Origin: Marinitoga aeolica
Lineage (GTDB): Bacteria > Thermotogota > Thermotogae > Petrotogales > Petrotogaceae
Length of the DNA stretch: 64,000 nt
Direction: 5' to 3'
NCBI RefSeq assembly: GCF_029910535.1
Contig: NZ_CP069362.1
Span: forward strand, 1,798,001 to 1,862,000
Shown here: positions 18,850-27,228 of the stretch, piece by piece
Layout of the letters: every line of letters starts with the position of its first letter
Position numbering within the stretch: the stretch's first letter is position 1
Translations under genes and position numbers: made by a program
Notes under the pieces: model-generated
The model's database searches: none
What the model saw: the letters and a program-made list of their open reading frames with translations, nothing else
What the model was told of the DNA's origin: nothing

Positions 18850-18933
18850 ACCAAACACCCCTTTCATTCCTTTAGTTTAATGATATCATTTTCTTATTTT
18901 TTCTCCAAATATTCCATGGGGTGATTACGAATA

Positions 18934-18993
18934 GGAATAAATATAAATTCAGAAAAGAGAAATATTGAAGATTATATTATAGAAAAAATATAA
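18934..18993 (+). pseudogene. Detached 3' end of the AAA-ATPase/nuclease gene
   Basis: Directly after the IS right end and the AATA duplication, the bases read in frame as GININSEKRNIEDYIIEKI and a stop. This is the expected C-terminal strand and helix of DUF1703-type nucleases (I-G-I-N-F then E-K-R-N-I). Joined to ...NEIYII at 17411, it restores an uninterrupted protein of about 513 residues. Confidence 0.88.
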
Positions 18994-19032
18994 TAATTAA
19001 TATAGGCTATAAATAAAGCAATTATTTTAGTT

Positions 19033-19061
19033 TATAATATATAAAATTTCGCGAAGCGAAA
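19033..19061 (+). promoter_or_regulatory. Promoter -10 and 5'-UTR hairpin of the aroC operon
   Basis: TATAAT lies at 19033-19038. About nine bases later comes a perfect hairpin, TTTCGC (19047-19052), GAA loop, GCGAAA (19056-19061), which would form the very 5' end of the mRNA, just before TTTAGGAG. No clear -35 is seen. Confidence 0.5.
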
Positions 19062-19077
19062 GTTTAGGAGTGGTTTT

Positions 19078-20148
19078 ATGAACTTTATTATATCAGGAGA
19101 TTCTCATGGACCTATGATGATAGGTACAATAACTAATATTCCAGCAGGGCTAAAAATAGATATTGATAGTATTAATGAAGATTTAAAGAGGCGTCAGAAA
19201 GGTTATGGGCGTGGTAAAAGAATGAAAATAGAAAATGATAAAGTTGAAATCGTTTCAGGTATCTGGAAAGGTTATACAACTGGAGCACCGTTAACTTTGA
19301 TCATTCAAAATAAAGGAAGTAATACAGAAAAAGAAGTTAGAAGTGTTCCAAGACCAGGACATGGTGATTACAATGCATATATGAAGTACAAAATTCCAGA
19401 TTTGAACATCTATACTGAGAGAAATAGTGCAAGATGGACTGCGGTATTAACGGCATTGGGGTCTATAGGAAAGCAATTTTTAAAAGAATTTAATATTGAA
19501 ATAAATGGATACGTTAAAAATATAGGAAAAATGAATATTAAGGATGGAGAAATAACCGAAGAAGTAAAAAAATATATTGATGAGATGAAAAATAGAGGCG
19601 ATACATTAGGTGGTACAGTAAAAGTAGTTGCAAAAAACGCAAAAGCTGGTATAGGTGGATATTCAACTGTTTTTGAAAGATTGGATTCAAAAATAGGAAA
19701 AGTATTTATGTCAATACCATCTGTAAAGGGTATTATTATAGGTAATGAAGATTTTTCTTTAACTGGTAGTGAATACCATGATGAATTTTATATAGAGGAA
19801 AATAAAATTAAAAGAAAAACCAACAATGCTGGCGGAATAGAAGCAGGATTTACAAATGGTGAAAACATAGAAATAACCGTATTTTTAAAACCAATTCCAA
19901 CATTGGGAAATCCCCTTAATTCTGTGGATTTAAAAGAAAAAAAGGAAGTGAAATCCCCATATATAAGATCTGATGTCACTGTAATTCCATCAAGTATAAT
20001 AATTTTTGAAAATGCTTTAGCTTTAATTTTAATGGGGAGTATAATAGAAAGATTTGGAAATGATAATATAGATGAATTAGTAAGGAGGTACAATAGTGCC
20101 AATTTATTTGATTGGAATGATGGGTTCTGGAAAGACAACAATAGGTAA
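19078..20148 (+). CDS. aroC: Chorismate synthase
   Basis: 356 residues. It converts EPSP to chorismate with reduced FMN, the last step of the shikimate pathway. Motifs: ISGDSHGPMMIGTITNIPAG, RRQKGYGRGKRMKIE, SARWTAVLTALGSIGK (variant of the ARETA region), and FTNGENIEITVFLKPIPT near the C terminus. RSDVTVIPSSIIIFENALA carries the last conserved Asp. The start follows TTTAGGAGTGG. The 3' end overlaps aroKB by 53 bases, showing tight coupling. Some signature positions differ from enterobacterial AroC, but the length and order are normal. Confidence 0.93.
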   Translation: MNFIISGDSHGPMMIGTITNIPAGLKIDIDSINEDLKRRQKGYGRGKRMKIENDKVEIVSGIWKGYTTGAPLTLIIQNKGSNTEKEVRSVPRPGHGDYNAYMKYKIPDLNIYTERNSARWTAVLTALGSIGKQFLKEFNIEINGYVKNIGKMNIKDGEITEEVKKYIDEMKNRGDTLGGTVKVVAKNAKAGIGGYSTVFERLDSKIGKVFMSIPSVKGIIIGNEDFSLTGSEYHDEFYIEENKIKRKTNNAGGIEAGFTNGENIEITVFLKPIPTLGNPLNSVDLKEKKEVKSPYIRSDVTVIPSSIIIFENALALILMGSIIERFGNDNIDELVRRYNSANLFDWNDGFWKDNNR

Positions 20149-21553
20149 AATTTTAAGTGATATTTTAAATAAAAAATATATTGATATCGATGAAAAGATA
20201 GAAAAAAATGAAAATATGAAAATAAAAGAAATATTTTCCCAAAAAGGGGAAGAATATTTTAGAGAAATGGAGAGTAGAATACTTGAAAAAACAGAGAATG
20301 AAGATGCGATTATTTCAACAGGTGGAGGAATAATATTAAAAGAGAAAAATAGAAAAATTTTAAAGAAGCATAAAACGTTATTCTTATATGTTCCAATGGA
20401 GGAATTAATAAAAAGAGTAGAGGTAAAGAATAGACCGCTATTGAAAGAGGGAAAAGAAAAATTATATGAAATATGGGATAAAAGAAAAGAATTATATGAG
20501 GAATTTGAAAAGATAAACTTATCAAATTTAAATCCATATGAATCTGCAGCGAAATTATTATATTCTATATTAGAATCCGCTCAAGAAAAAATAGATAATG
20601 ACTTTCAAAATGTAGTTTTAAAGATTAAGGGATTAAATGATTTAAAAGACAAAAATAATGTATTTGTTAATAAAGATGTATATAGGATATATAATGATAA
20701 ATTCAATAATGTATATATTTTAGAAAATGGTGAAAAAATAAAAAAGATAGATAATGTAAAAAAAATATATAAATATTTAATAAAAAACAATGTAGGTAGA
20801 AATGATACAATTTATGCAGTTGGTGGAGGTACAGTAACAGATTTAATTGGATATATTGGAGCTACGTTTAAAAGAGGAATTAAATTTCAATTTTATCCTA
20901 CCACATTATTATCTCAAGTTGATGCTTCAATAGGTGGGAAAAATGCAATAAATTTTGAAGGAATAAAAAATGTTATAGGAACATTTAAAGTTCCGAATAA
21001 TGTAATTATAGACCCTTTAACAGTGATTTCGCAAAAAGAAGAAAATTATTTAGAAGGTATAATCGAAGCTTTTAAAATTGCAATTATCAATGGGAATGTT
21101 TCGTTATTTTTGAACAACATAGAAAAAATAAAAAAAAGAAATTTAAATTTAATTACAGATATTATAAAATATGCTGTAAAAGTAAAACTCGATATTGTTA
21201 CCAAAGATCCTTTTGATAACGATATAAGGAAATTGTTGAATTTGGGACACACATTAGGGCATGCTTTTGAAAGCTATACAGGTATTTCACATGGTCTTTC
21301 TGTAGGTTGGGGGATAAAGAAAGAAATAGAATTTTTTAGTAAAGAGATTAAGTTAAAGGATAAAAATATTATTTTCGAATTTTTAGAACAAATTATGCCA
21401 GATGATGTTTTAAACAAAAAAATCAATATAAATAATTTATTAGAATATATTTTTCAAGATAAAAAAATAATCAATAAAAATAAAATTGATATTCCAATAA
21501 TTAAAAACATAGGAAATGTTGAATTAAAAAGTATAGGTCTATTTTTGCAGTAA
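20096..21553 (+). CDS. aroKB: Fused shikimate kinase / 3-dehydroquinate synthase (AroK-AroB)
   Basis: 485 residues. Shikimate kinase occupies about 1-160, with the P-loop GMMGSGKTT (7-15), DEKIEKNENMKIKEIF and STGGGIILK. 3-Dehydroquinate synthase fills about 190-485: AVGGGTVTDLIGYIGATFKRG, PTTLLSQVDASIGGKNAIN, the metal-ligand region NLGHTLGHAFE, and HGLSVGWGI. Both active sites look complete. The fusion is the arrangement known from Thermotoga and supports assignment to Thermotogota. The start is GTG at 20096 after AAGGAGGTAC, inside aroC. It catalyses steps two and five of the pathway, so the fusion is not between consecutive enzymes. Confidence 0.95.
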   Translation: MPIYLIGMMGSGKTTIGKILSDILNKKYIDIDEKIEKNENMKIKEIFSQKGEEYFREMESRILEKTENEDAIISTGGGIILKEKNRKILKKHKTLFLYVPMEELIKRVEVKNRPLLKEGKEKLYEIWDKRKELYEEFEKINLSNLNPYESAAKLLYSILESAQEKIDNDFQNVVLKIKGLNDLKDKNNVFVNKDVYRIYNDKFNNVYILENGEKIKKIDNVKKIYKYLIKNNVGRNDTIYAVGGGTVTDLIGYIGATFKRGIKFQFYPTTLLSQVDASIGGKNAINFEGIKNVIGTFKVPNNVIIDPLTVISQKEENYLEGIIEAFKIAIINGNVSLFLNNIEKIKKRNLNLITDIIKYAVKVKLDIVTKDPFDNDIRKLLNLGHTLGHAFESYTGISHGLSVGWGIKKEIEFFSKEIKLKDKNIIFEFLEQIMPDDVLNKKININNLLEYIFQDKKIINKNKIDIPIIKNIGNVELKSIGLFLQ

Positions 21554-21615
21554 CAATATTGGAAAGGTTGAGTTAAGAATAAAAATAATAAAAAAATTTA
21601 TGGAGGAAGTATGAT

Positions 21616-22071
21616 ATGATATTAATAGTTAATGGTCCTAACCTTAATATGTTAGGGAAACGTCCTAAAGAAGTATATGGGAACTTTACTTATGAAGATT
21701 TAGTTAAAAAAATAAATAACTGGTCTGAAAAAAATGGTATTCCTGTTGAAGTTTTTCAATCAAATATTGAAGGAGAAATAATAAACAGACTTCAAAAAGA
21801 AAATTATAAAGGACTAATAATTAATGCAGGTGCTTATACACATTATAGTTATGCAATAAGAGATGCATTGGAAATTTTAAAATTACCAAAAATAGAATTG
21901 CATATTTCTAATATATATAAACGAGAAGAATTTAGAAATAAAAGTGTGATAGCCCCTGTGTGTGATGGACAAATTACAGGGTTAGGACTCGATGGATATC
22001 TTCTGGCATTGGAGTATCTGAAAAAATTATTATGGAAAGAGGTAGAAAATGGTAAAATTAGAAAAGTTTAG
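21616..22071 (+). CDS. aroQ: 3-dehydroquinate dehydratase, type II
   Basis: 151 residues, normal for the dodecameric type II enzyme, which dehydrates 3-dehydroquinate by trans elimination. LIVNGPNLNMLGKRPKEVYG holds the catalytic Tyr and Arg loop; NAGAYTHYSYAIRDAL and ELHISNIYKREEFRNKS carry the substrate Asn, the catalytic His and the Arg. The start follows TGGAGGAAG. The last 23 bases overlap the DEAD-box helicase start. With aroC and aroKB it forms a three-gene shikimate block. Confidence 0.96.
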   Translation: MILIVNGPNLNMLGKRPKEVYGNFTYEDLVKKINNWSEKNGIPVEVFQSNIEGEIINRLQKENYKGLIINAGAYTHYSYAIRDALEILKLPKIELHISNIYKREEFRNKSVIAPVCDGQITGLGLDGYLLALEYLKKLLWKEVENGKIRKV

Positions 22072-23641
22072 AGAGTTAGGTTTATCAGAAGGGACATTAA
22101 AAGCATTGAAAAAGAAAGGTTTTGAAGAGCCGACACCGATACAGGAAAAAGTTATACCATTATTATTGGCTCAAGATGTTGATATTATTGGACAAGCACA
22201 AACAGGAACAGGTAAAACTGCTGCATTTGGACTGCCTTTAATTGAAAAATTAAAACCTTCAAAGAAAGTAAAAGCTATAATCTTAACGCCAACAAGAGAA
22301 TTAGCAGTACAGGTTGCTGAAGAAATAAATTCTTTAAAAGGTAGCAATAAATTAAATGTTTTACCTATATATGGTGGGCAATCCATAGAAAACCAAATTA
22401 GCAGATTAAAAAAAGGTGTAGATATTGTTGTAGGAACACCAGGTAGGGTTTTAGATCATATAAGAAGAAGAACACTAAATTTAAGTTATGTAAAGTATTT
22501 TATTCTTGATGAAGCTGATGAAATGTTGGACATGGGTTTTATAGATGATGTTGAAGAAATATTATCAAATGCTCCAGCTGATAGGCAAATCTTATTATTT
22601 TCAGCAACAATGCCTTCAAGAATTATATCTTTAGCTAAAAAACATATGAAAAATTATAAAATTATTTCTGTAAAACCAGAGCAATTAACAACAGAATTAA
22701 CAGAGCAAATATATTTTGAAGTTTCAGAACAGGATAAATTTGAGGCATTATGTAGAATTATAGACATTGAACCGGAATTCTATGGCCTTGTATTCTGTAG
22801 AACTAAAGTAGATGTAGATACAGTATCTAATAGGTTAATTGATAGAGGATATAATGCAGAAGCATTACATGGAGATTTATCTCAATATCAAAGAGAAAGA
22901 ATATTAAAAAAATTCAAATCAAAAAGAGCAAATATATTGGTAGCTACAGATGTTGCAGCAAGAGGTATAGATATTAATGATTTGACTCATGTTATCAATT
23001 ATTCTTTACCTCAAAATCCAGAATCCTATGTTCATAGAATTGGAAGAACTGGCAGGGCTGGAAAAGAAGGAACAGCTATAACTTTTGTAACACCTGAAGA
23101 ATATAGAAAATTATTGTTTATTAAACGAATTTCAAAAAGCAATATTAAAAAAATGCCTATACCAAAGGTTAAAGATGTTATAGAAACCAAGAAATTAAGG
23201 ATAAAAAATGAAATAAATAGTATTTTAGAACATGGAACATATGAAAATTATATGTCTTTAGCAAAAGAAATGCTTGAGGATCATGACCCTCAGGAAGTAA
23301 TGGCAGCAGTATTAAAATACGCATTTCAAGATGAACTTGATGAAAGAAATTACAGGGAAATTAAAGAGGTTTCTTCTGTTGATAAAAAAGGAAAAACAAG
23401 ATTATTTGTTGCGTTAGGAAGAGATGATGATTTAACAATAGAAAAATTAAAGAATATGATAAAAGAATATACAAATATCCAAAATATATATTTAAAAGAC
23501 GTTAGAATACTTGATAAATTCTCATTTATGACTGTACCATTTGAAGAAGCAGAAATAATTTTACAGGCATTTAAAAAGAAAAAGAGAGGCAGAAAGCCTA
23601 TAATATCAAAAGCAAAAGAAAAAAAGAGAAAGGCGGACTAA
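22049..23641 (+). CDS. DEAD-box ATP-dependent RNA helicase (CshA/DeaD type)
   Basis: 530 residues. All helicase motifs are visible in order: the Q motif (EEPTPIQEKVIP), AQTGTGKTAAF (motif I), PTRELAVQV (Ia), GTPGRVLDHI (Ib), DEADEMLDMGF (II), SATMP (III), HGDLSQYQRERIL, ATDVAARGIDI (V) and HRIGRTGRAGKEG (VI). After about residue 440 there is a DbpA-like RNA-binding domain (TRLFVALGRDDDLTIEKLKNM), then a basic tail (KKKRGRKP). Expected roles are ribosome assembly and mRNA turnover. The start overlaps aroQ, so it is read from the shikimate operon, and the next gene begins two bases after its stop. Confidence 0.94.
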   Translation: MVKLEKFRELGLSEGTLKALKKKGFEEPTPIQEKVIPLLLAQDVDIIGQAQTGTGKTAAFGLPLIEKLKPSKKVKAIILTPTRELAVQVAEEINSLKGSNKLNVLPIYGGQSIENQISRLKKGVDIVVGTPGRVLDHIRRRTLNLSYVKYFILDEADEMLDMGFIDDVEEILSNAPADRQILLFSATMPSRIISLAKKHMKNYKIISVKPEQLTTELTEQIYFEVSEQDKFEALCRIIDIEPEFYGLVFCRTKVDVDTVSNRLIDRGYNAEALHGDLSQYQRERILKKFKSKRANILVATDVAARGIDINDLTHVINYSLPQNPESYVHRIGRTGRAGKEGTAITFVTPEEYRKLLFIKRISKSNIKKMPIPKVKDVIETKKLRIKNEINSILEHGTYENYMSLAKEMLEDHDPQEVMAAVLKYAFQDELDERNYREIKEVSSVDKKGKTRLFVALGRDDDLTIEKLKNMIKEYTNIQNIYLKDVRILDKFSFMTVPFEEAEIILQAFKKKKRGRKPIISKAKEKKRKAD

Positions 23642-23642
23642 T

Positions 23643-24068
23643 ATGAAAGTACAAAAAGGAAGTGTAGTGAAATTACATTACAAAGGAACATTAAATGATG
23701 GAACTGTATTTGACTCATCAGAAGGAAGAGAACCATTAGAATTTACTGCAGGCGCAGGGCAGGTAATTCCAGGTTTTGATAAAGCAGTTATGGATATGGA
23801 AGTTGGAGAAAAAAAGACGTTCACAATTCCAGCTGCAGAAGCATATGGTGATTACTCAGAAGACAAAGTTTTTGAATTGCCAAGACAAAGCTTTCCACCA
23901 AACATCAACGAAGCTTTAGGTCAAACAGTACAATTAGGCGATCAGTCAGGAAATGTATTTTTAGCTAAAATTTTAGAAGTTACAGATGAAACAGTAAAAA
24001 TGGATACTAATCATCCATTAGCTGGAAAAGACTTAACTTTTGAAATTGAAATTGTAGAAATTAATTAA
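23643..24068 (+). CDS. slyD: FKBP-type peptidyl-prolyl isomerase, SlyD-like
   Basis: 141 residues. An FKBP domain (VKLHYKGTLNDGTVFDSS, GAGQVIPGFDKAVMDMEVGEKKTF) is split by an insert-in-flap segment (about 75-120), the SlyD arrangement, and ends with HPLAGKDLTFEIEIVEI. There is no His/Cys-rich metal-binding tail, as in short SlyD proteins. It acts as a cytoplasmic prolyl isomerase and holdase chaperone. It starts two bases after the helicase stop and ends 27 bases before the U32 gene. Confidence 0.93.
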   Translation: MKVQKGSVVKLHYKGTLNDGTVFDSSEGREPLEFTAGAGQVIPGFDKAVMDMEVGEKKTFTIPAAEAYGDYSEDKVFELPRQSFPPNINEALGQTVQLGDQSGNVFLAKILEVTDETVKMDTNHPLAGKDLTFEIEIVEIN

Positions 24069-24095
24069 TCAATTTCATTCATAGGAGGAAAGACG

Positions 24096-25310
24096 ATGAA
24101 AAAAGTTGAGTTGCTTTCCCCTGCTGGTAATATGGAAAAATTAAAAATGGTTTTCCGCTATGGTGCTGACGCAGCTTACCTTGGCGGAAAATTTTTCAAT
24201 TTAAGAGCATTAGCAGGGAATTTTTCAAATGAAGAGATTATAGAAGCAGTAAAATATGCACATTCTTTAGGAAAAAAAATATATGTTACATTAAATATAA
24301 TTGCTCATAACAACGAAATAGAAAAGGTTGCAGATTATGCAAAATTTCTTGAATCTGCTGGCGTTGATGCTGTAATTGTAGCAGATTTAGGTATATTCAA
24401 AGTTGTTAGAGATAATACTAATTTAGAGATAAATGTGAGTACCCAGGCAAGTAATACAAATTGGATGAGTGTTAAAGTATGGAAAGAAATGGGAGCTAAA
24501 AGAATTATTTTAGCGAGAGAGCTTTCATTGAAAGAAATTAGAGAAATTAGAGAAAAAGTTCCAGATGTTGAACTTGAAGTGTTCATACATGGCGCAATGT
24601 GTATGTCTATATCTGGAAGATGTTTATTAAGTAATTATTTAACAGGTAGAGATGCAAATAGAGGCGCATGTGCTCAACCATGTAGATGGAAATATCATCT
24701 GGTTGAAGAAAATAGGCCTGGGGAATATTACCCGATTTATGAAGATGAACGTGGCACGTTTATAATGAATTCACGCGATTTGTGTACAATAGAATTTATA
24801 GATCAGATTTTAGACACAGGTATTGATAGTCTAAAAATAGAAGGTAGAATGAAGGGTATATATTATGGTGCAATGGTAACTAAAGTATACAGAGAAGCTA
24901 TAGATAGATATTATGAAGGAAACTTTAAATATGATCCTAAATGGATGGATATGTTAAATTCTGTAAGCAATAGAAAATACACAAAAGGATTCTTTTTTGG
25001 AAATCCTGGTTCAGAAGGTCAAAATTATGATTCATCATCATATAATAAAACTCATGACATAGTAGCAAAAGTTATTGGAAAGTCTAAAGATAATAAAAGT
25101 GTTCTTGAAATTAGAAGTAAAGTAAATGTAGGCGATGAAATTGAGATTATAAAACCAAAAGGAGATCCTATTAAAGTGGTTATGCCAGAAATGATTAAAA
25201 TGAGAAAAGGGCAAGAAGAAGGCAAAATAGAAACAGCAAATCCAAACGTAATTGTTAAAGTGGATCTTGATTTAGAAGAAATGGATATATTGAGGAAAAA
25301 GATAAACTAA
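24096..25310 (+). CDS. Peptidase U32 family protein (TrhP/YegQ-like)
   Basis: 404 residues. The U32 pattern includes VELLSPAGNMEKLKMVFRYGADAAYLGG, FIHGAMCMSISGRCLLSNYLTGRDANRGACAQPCRW and SLKIEGRMKGIYYGAMVTKVYREAID. The clustered Cys match residues kept in E. coli TrhP (YegQ), which takes part in 5-hydroxyuridine formation at tRNA U34 and is not known to act as a protease there. A small C-terminal beta domain (about 325-395) is present. The ribosome site is TAGGAGG. It is the last gene of the aroC-to-U32 run and is followed by a terminator. Confidence 0.88.
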   Translation: MKKVELLSPAGNMEKLKMVFRYGADAAYLGGKFFNLRALAGNFSNEEIIEAVKYAHSLGKKIYVTLNIIAHNNEIEKVADYAKFLESAGVDAVIVADLGIFKVVRDNTNLEINVSTQASNTNWMSVKVWKEMGAKRIILARELSLKEIREIREKVPDVELEVFIHGAMCMSISGRCLLSNYLTGRDANRGACAQPCRWKYHLVEENRPGEYYPIYEDERGTFIMNSRDLCTIEFIDQILDTGIDSLKIEGRMKGIYYGAMVTKVYREAIDRYYEGNFKYDPKWMDMLNSVSNRKYTKGFFFGNPGSEGQNYDSSSYNKTHDIVAKVIGKSKDNKSVLEIRSKVNVGDEIEIIKPKGDPIKVVMPEMIKMRKGQEEGKIETANPNVIVKVDLDLEEMDILRKKIN

Positions 25311-25335
25311 GCCACAGCATTTGCTGTGGCTTTTA
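25310..25335 (+). terminator. Rho-independent terminator after the U32 gene
   Basis: AGCCACAGC (25310-25318), ATTT loop, GCTGTGGCT (25323-25331), TTTT. It may serve the convergent gene at 25357 only weakly. Confidence 0.88.
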
Positions 25336-25356
25336 AATTATTTAAGAATGATATTA

Positions 25357-26505
25357 TTACATTATAATATTTTCAATAAAGTTTTTTAAGTTATTAAACT
25401 GTTCAGCAAAAGATGGATTTATAATATTCCATATTAGATTTTCTTGATCTAAAATAACTTTTGTGGAATAGATTAATTTATTTTTAGGAGATATAATCAT
25501 AAAAGTTTTTGGTAATAATACTTTCATTTTTTGTTGGATTTCGTCAAATTCATTTTCCATATTAATTGGAATAATTTTTATGTTTGGGTAAGTATTCTTG
25601 ATATTATTTAAAACATCAGTATAACTACCATTGCAACAATTTTTATTATAAAGATACATATATTGAATTTCTACATTTTTTATATTAATATGATTCAAAT
25701 AAGCAAGAACAGTTTTTATTTCATCATTAAAAATTCCAGAAACAAGGATTTTCCACTTGCCTTTTTCTATTTTTAATTCTTTATTGGAATATAAAATATC
25801 TTCGGGAATATCACTGTTAACAACAGGATTAATTATATTTTCATTTGTTTTTTCAAAAGTTAATTCATCTCCGTTACTAGATATACTTGTAACAATATAA
25901 CTTTCTCTGTCAATTTGGAAATATTTATTAAATATTTCATAACTTTCGAAAATTCCATCATTATTTAAATCAATACCGGCAATAAAATTATTGAGATCAA
26001 ATATACCATCAGAATTTGTTTCAGATATAAAAAGTTTATATTTTTCTCCATTTAAATCCACTAAACCTTCTTTCCTGGTGATTCCAAAAAACCCCCATTT
26101 ATCTTGACATTTTTTTATTATAATATAATAAGGTTCAGAGTTGCCATTTGAAATAATATATAGTTTTGAAAGAATTACAGGTGTATTTTCATCATATCTT
26201 ATTATTTTATTTGATGAATAATCATCCGTAAAGTTTTTATTCCTATTACTATCAACTATTGCTATTTCTTTTCCATTTGAAATTCCAATTATAACATTAT
26301 AATATGAATTAGCTATATAAATCCTTCCAAATCTTATATTTTCAAGTGATGGATAAACTAATAACTCTGAAGAATTATTATGTAATTCTATAGGAACAAA
26401 TAATGTTTGCATCATACCAGGAACAACATTTTCTAAAGAAACAGAAAAAGAAGCATAGATAAATATAGGTATAAATAACAAAATTAAAAAAATCATTTTT
26501 TTCAT
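25357..26505 (-). CDS. Secreted protein of unknown function; calcium-type loops and possible degenerate thioredoxin-like C terminus
   Basis: 382 residues with a signal peptide (1-18, IFIYA|SFSV). Two Asp-rich loops resemble EF-hand/dockerin calcium sites: DSNRNKNFTDD (about 84-94) and DLNNDGIFESYE (about 175-186). From about 240 the chain reads like a TlpA/thioredoxin fold (KGKWKILVSG ... LLPKTFMIISPKNKLIYS, with a Pro where the cis-Pro sits). The WCxxC active site is missing; instead NCCNG appears around 287-291. The thioredoxin reading is an inference from pattern only. The gene follows the Cys-rich small protein by 12 bases and is probably co-transcribed with it. Confidence 0.55.
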   Translation of the reverse strand: MKKMIFLILLFIPIFIYASFSVSLENVVPGMMQTLFVPIELHNNSSELLVYPSLENIRFGRIYIANSYYNVIIGISNGKEIAIVDSNRNKNFTDDYSSNKIIRYDENTPVILSKLYIISNGNSEPYYIIIKKCQDKWGFFGITRKEGLVDLNGEKYKLFISETNSDGIFDLNNFIAGIDLNNDGIFESYEIFNKYFQIDRESYIVTSISSNGDELTFEKTNENIINPVVNSDIPEDILYSNKELKIEKGKWKILVSGIFNDEIKTVLAYLNHINIKNVEIQYMYLYNKNCCNGSYTDVLNNIKNTYPNIKIIPINMENEFDEIQQKMKVLLPKTFMIISPKNKLIYSTKVILDQENLIWNIINPSFAEQFNNLKNFIENIIM

Positions 26506-26517
26506 TATTCCGCCCCC

Positions 26518-26886
26518 TTAATCACAGCAACTAATATTTTTATAGCAATATGCCTCACTTCCAGCTGGATGACAGTCAATAGTACCAGAAACATTACCAT
26601 AGCCATCAAAACTTTTACTTGAATTACAAAGAGTAACATTAAAAGAATTTTTACAATACATCGACATATTTAAAGTTACAGGTAATGGAGATCCATACTC
26701 GGTATAATGTTCTGCTGAAGCTTCAACAGACCATATAAAGTCTCCTAAATACATAGGTCCTAAAATCATTGTTACTGAACATCCTGGATCAACTACTTCC
26801 GGTTGTGGAAGATTATTAAGATTTGCTAACATAGAACTTGTGATTAACAATACAATCATAATGAATAAAAAATGCCTAAATTTCAT
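26518..26886 (-). CDS. Small secreted cysteine-rich protein, unknown
   Basis: 122 residues from ATG 26886, chosen because AAAGGGAGGG sits just before it; the longer open frame upstream is AT-rich noise. There is a signal peptide of about 21 residues (LLITSSMLA). The mature chain of about 100 residues has seven Cys, spread through PGCSV, MYCKN, TLCNS, IDCHP and AYCYKNISCCD, and ends in Cys-Cys-Asp. Such a Cys density is unusual for a secreted protein of a strict anaerobe and suggests disulfides, metal binding or thioether chemistry. I recognise no family. It is the first gene of a two-gene unit with the protein at 25357. Confidence 0.6.
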   Translation of the reverse strand: MKFRHFLFIMIVLLITSSMLANLNNLPQPEVVDPGCSVTMILGPMYLGDFIWSVEASAEHYTEYGSPLPVTLNMSMYCKNSFNVTLCNSSKSFDGYGNVSGTIDCHPAGSEAYCYKNISCCD

Positions 26887-27228
26887 AAAATCCCTCCCTT
26901 TAAAAAATGTTAATTTTTTAGAACGATAATTATAATATTTTACATATATGATATAATTATATATAATAATTATAATATTTATCACATGGTTTTCAAATTA
27001 TTAGCTTATCAAAAAATAGATATAATAATAATTTAGTAGTACTTTATTTGTCAAATGTATTTTTTATTAGTTTTTAACATATTTTGAATTTAATGATTTT
27101 TTGAAAATTAATCTATATAGCAACTTCTATACTTTCAATTAATTAATCAATGATAAAATTTTCAATAATATAATAATTATAAAAAAATATTAAAATTCGA
27201 TTACGTTTCTATGTCTGGGGGTAGGATA
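26887..27228. other. AT-rich divergent intergenic region
   Basis: 342 bases without a gene between the divergent Cys-rich protein and the gene at 27229. It contains many TATAAT-like strings, and a 15-bp direct repeat ATAATTATAATATTT at 26926-26940 and 26966-26980. Promoters for both directions must lie here, but I cannot choose one with confidence. Confidence 0.5.

Larger units (their letters stand above)
17412..18929 (-). mobile_element. IS3-family insertion sequence, about 1.5 kb, apparently complete
   Basis: The element is bounded by imperfect inverted repeats. The left end reads CTTGCCCCCTGGATATTGG then AGAATAAATAAGGAAAA. The right end, read inward on the minus strand, gives TAATCACCCCATGG then AATATTTGGAGAAAAAATAAG. 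Both resemble IS3-family ends with the GCCCC-GG-TGGAGA pattern. AATA occurs on both sides (17408-17411 and 18930-18933), a 3-4 bp target duplication as expected. It carries orfA and orfB on the minus strand in the overlapping frameshift arrangement. Exact ends are fixed by the interrupted reading frame to within a base or two. Confidence 0.9.

Noticed and set aside
17412-18929. Decayed IS3 copy
   Set aside because: Both orfs, the DDE residues, the inverted ends and a target duplication are present, so it looks complete; the split orfA/orfB is normal for the family.
26887-26985. 33-residue N-terminal extension of the Cys-rich protein
   Set aside because: It is Ile/Tyr/Asn-rich translation of AT-rich spacer and would hide the signal peptide; AAAGGGAGGG marks ATG 26886.
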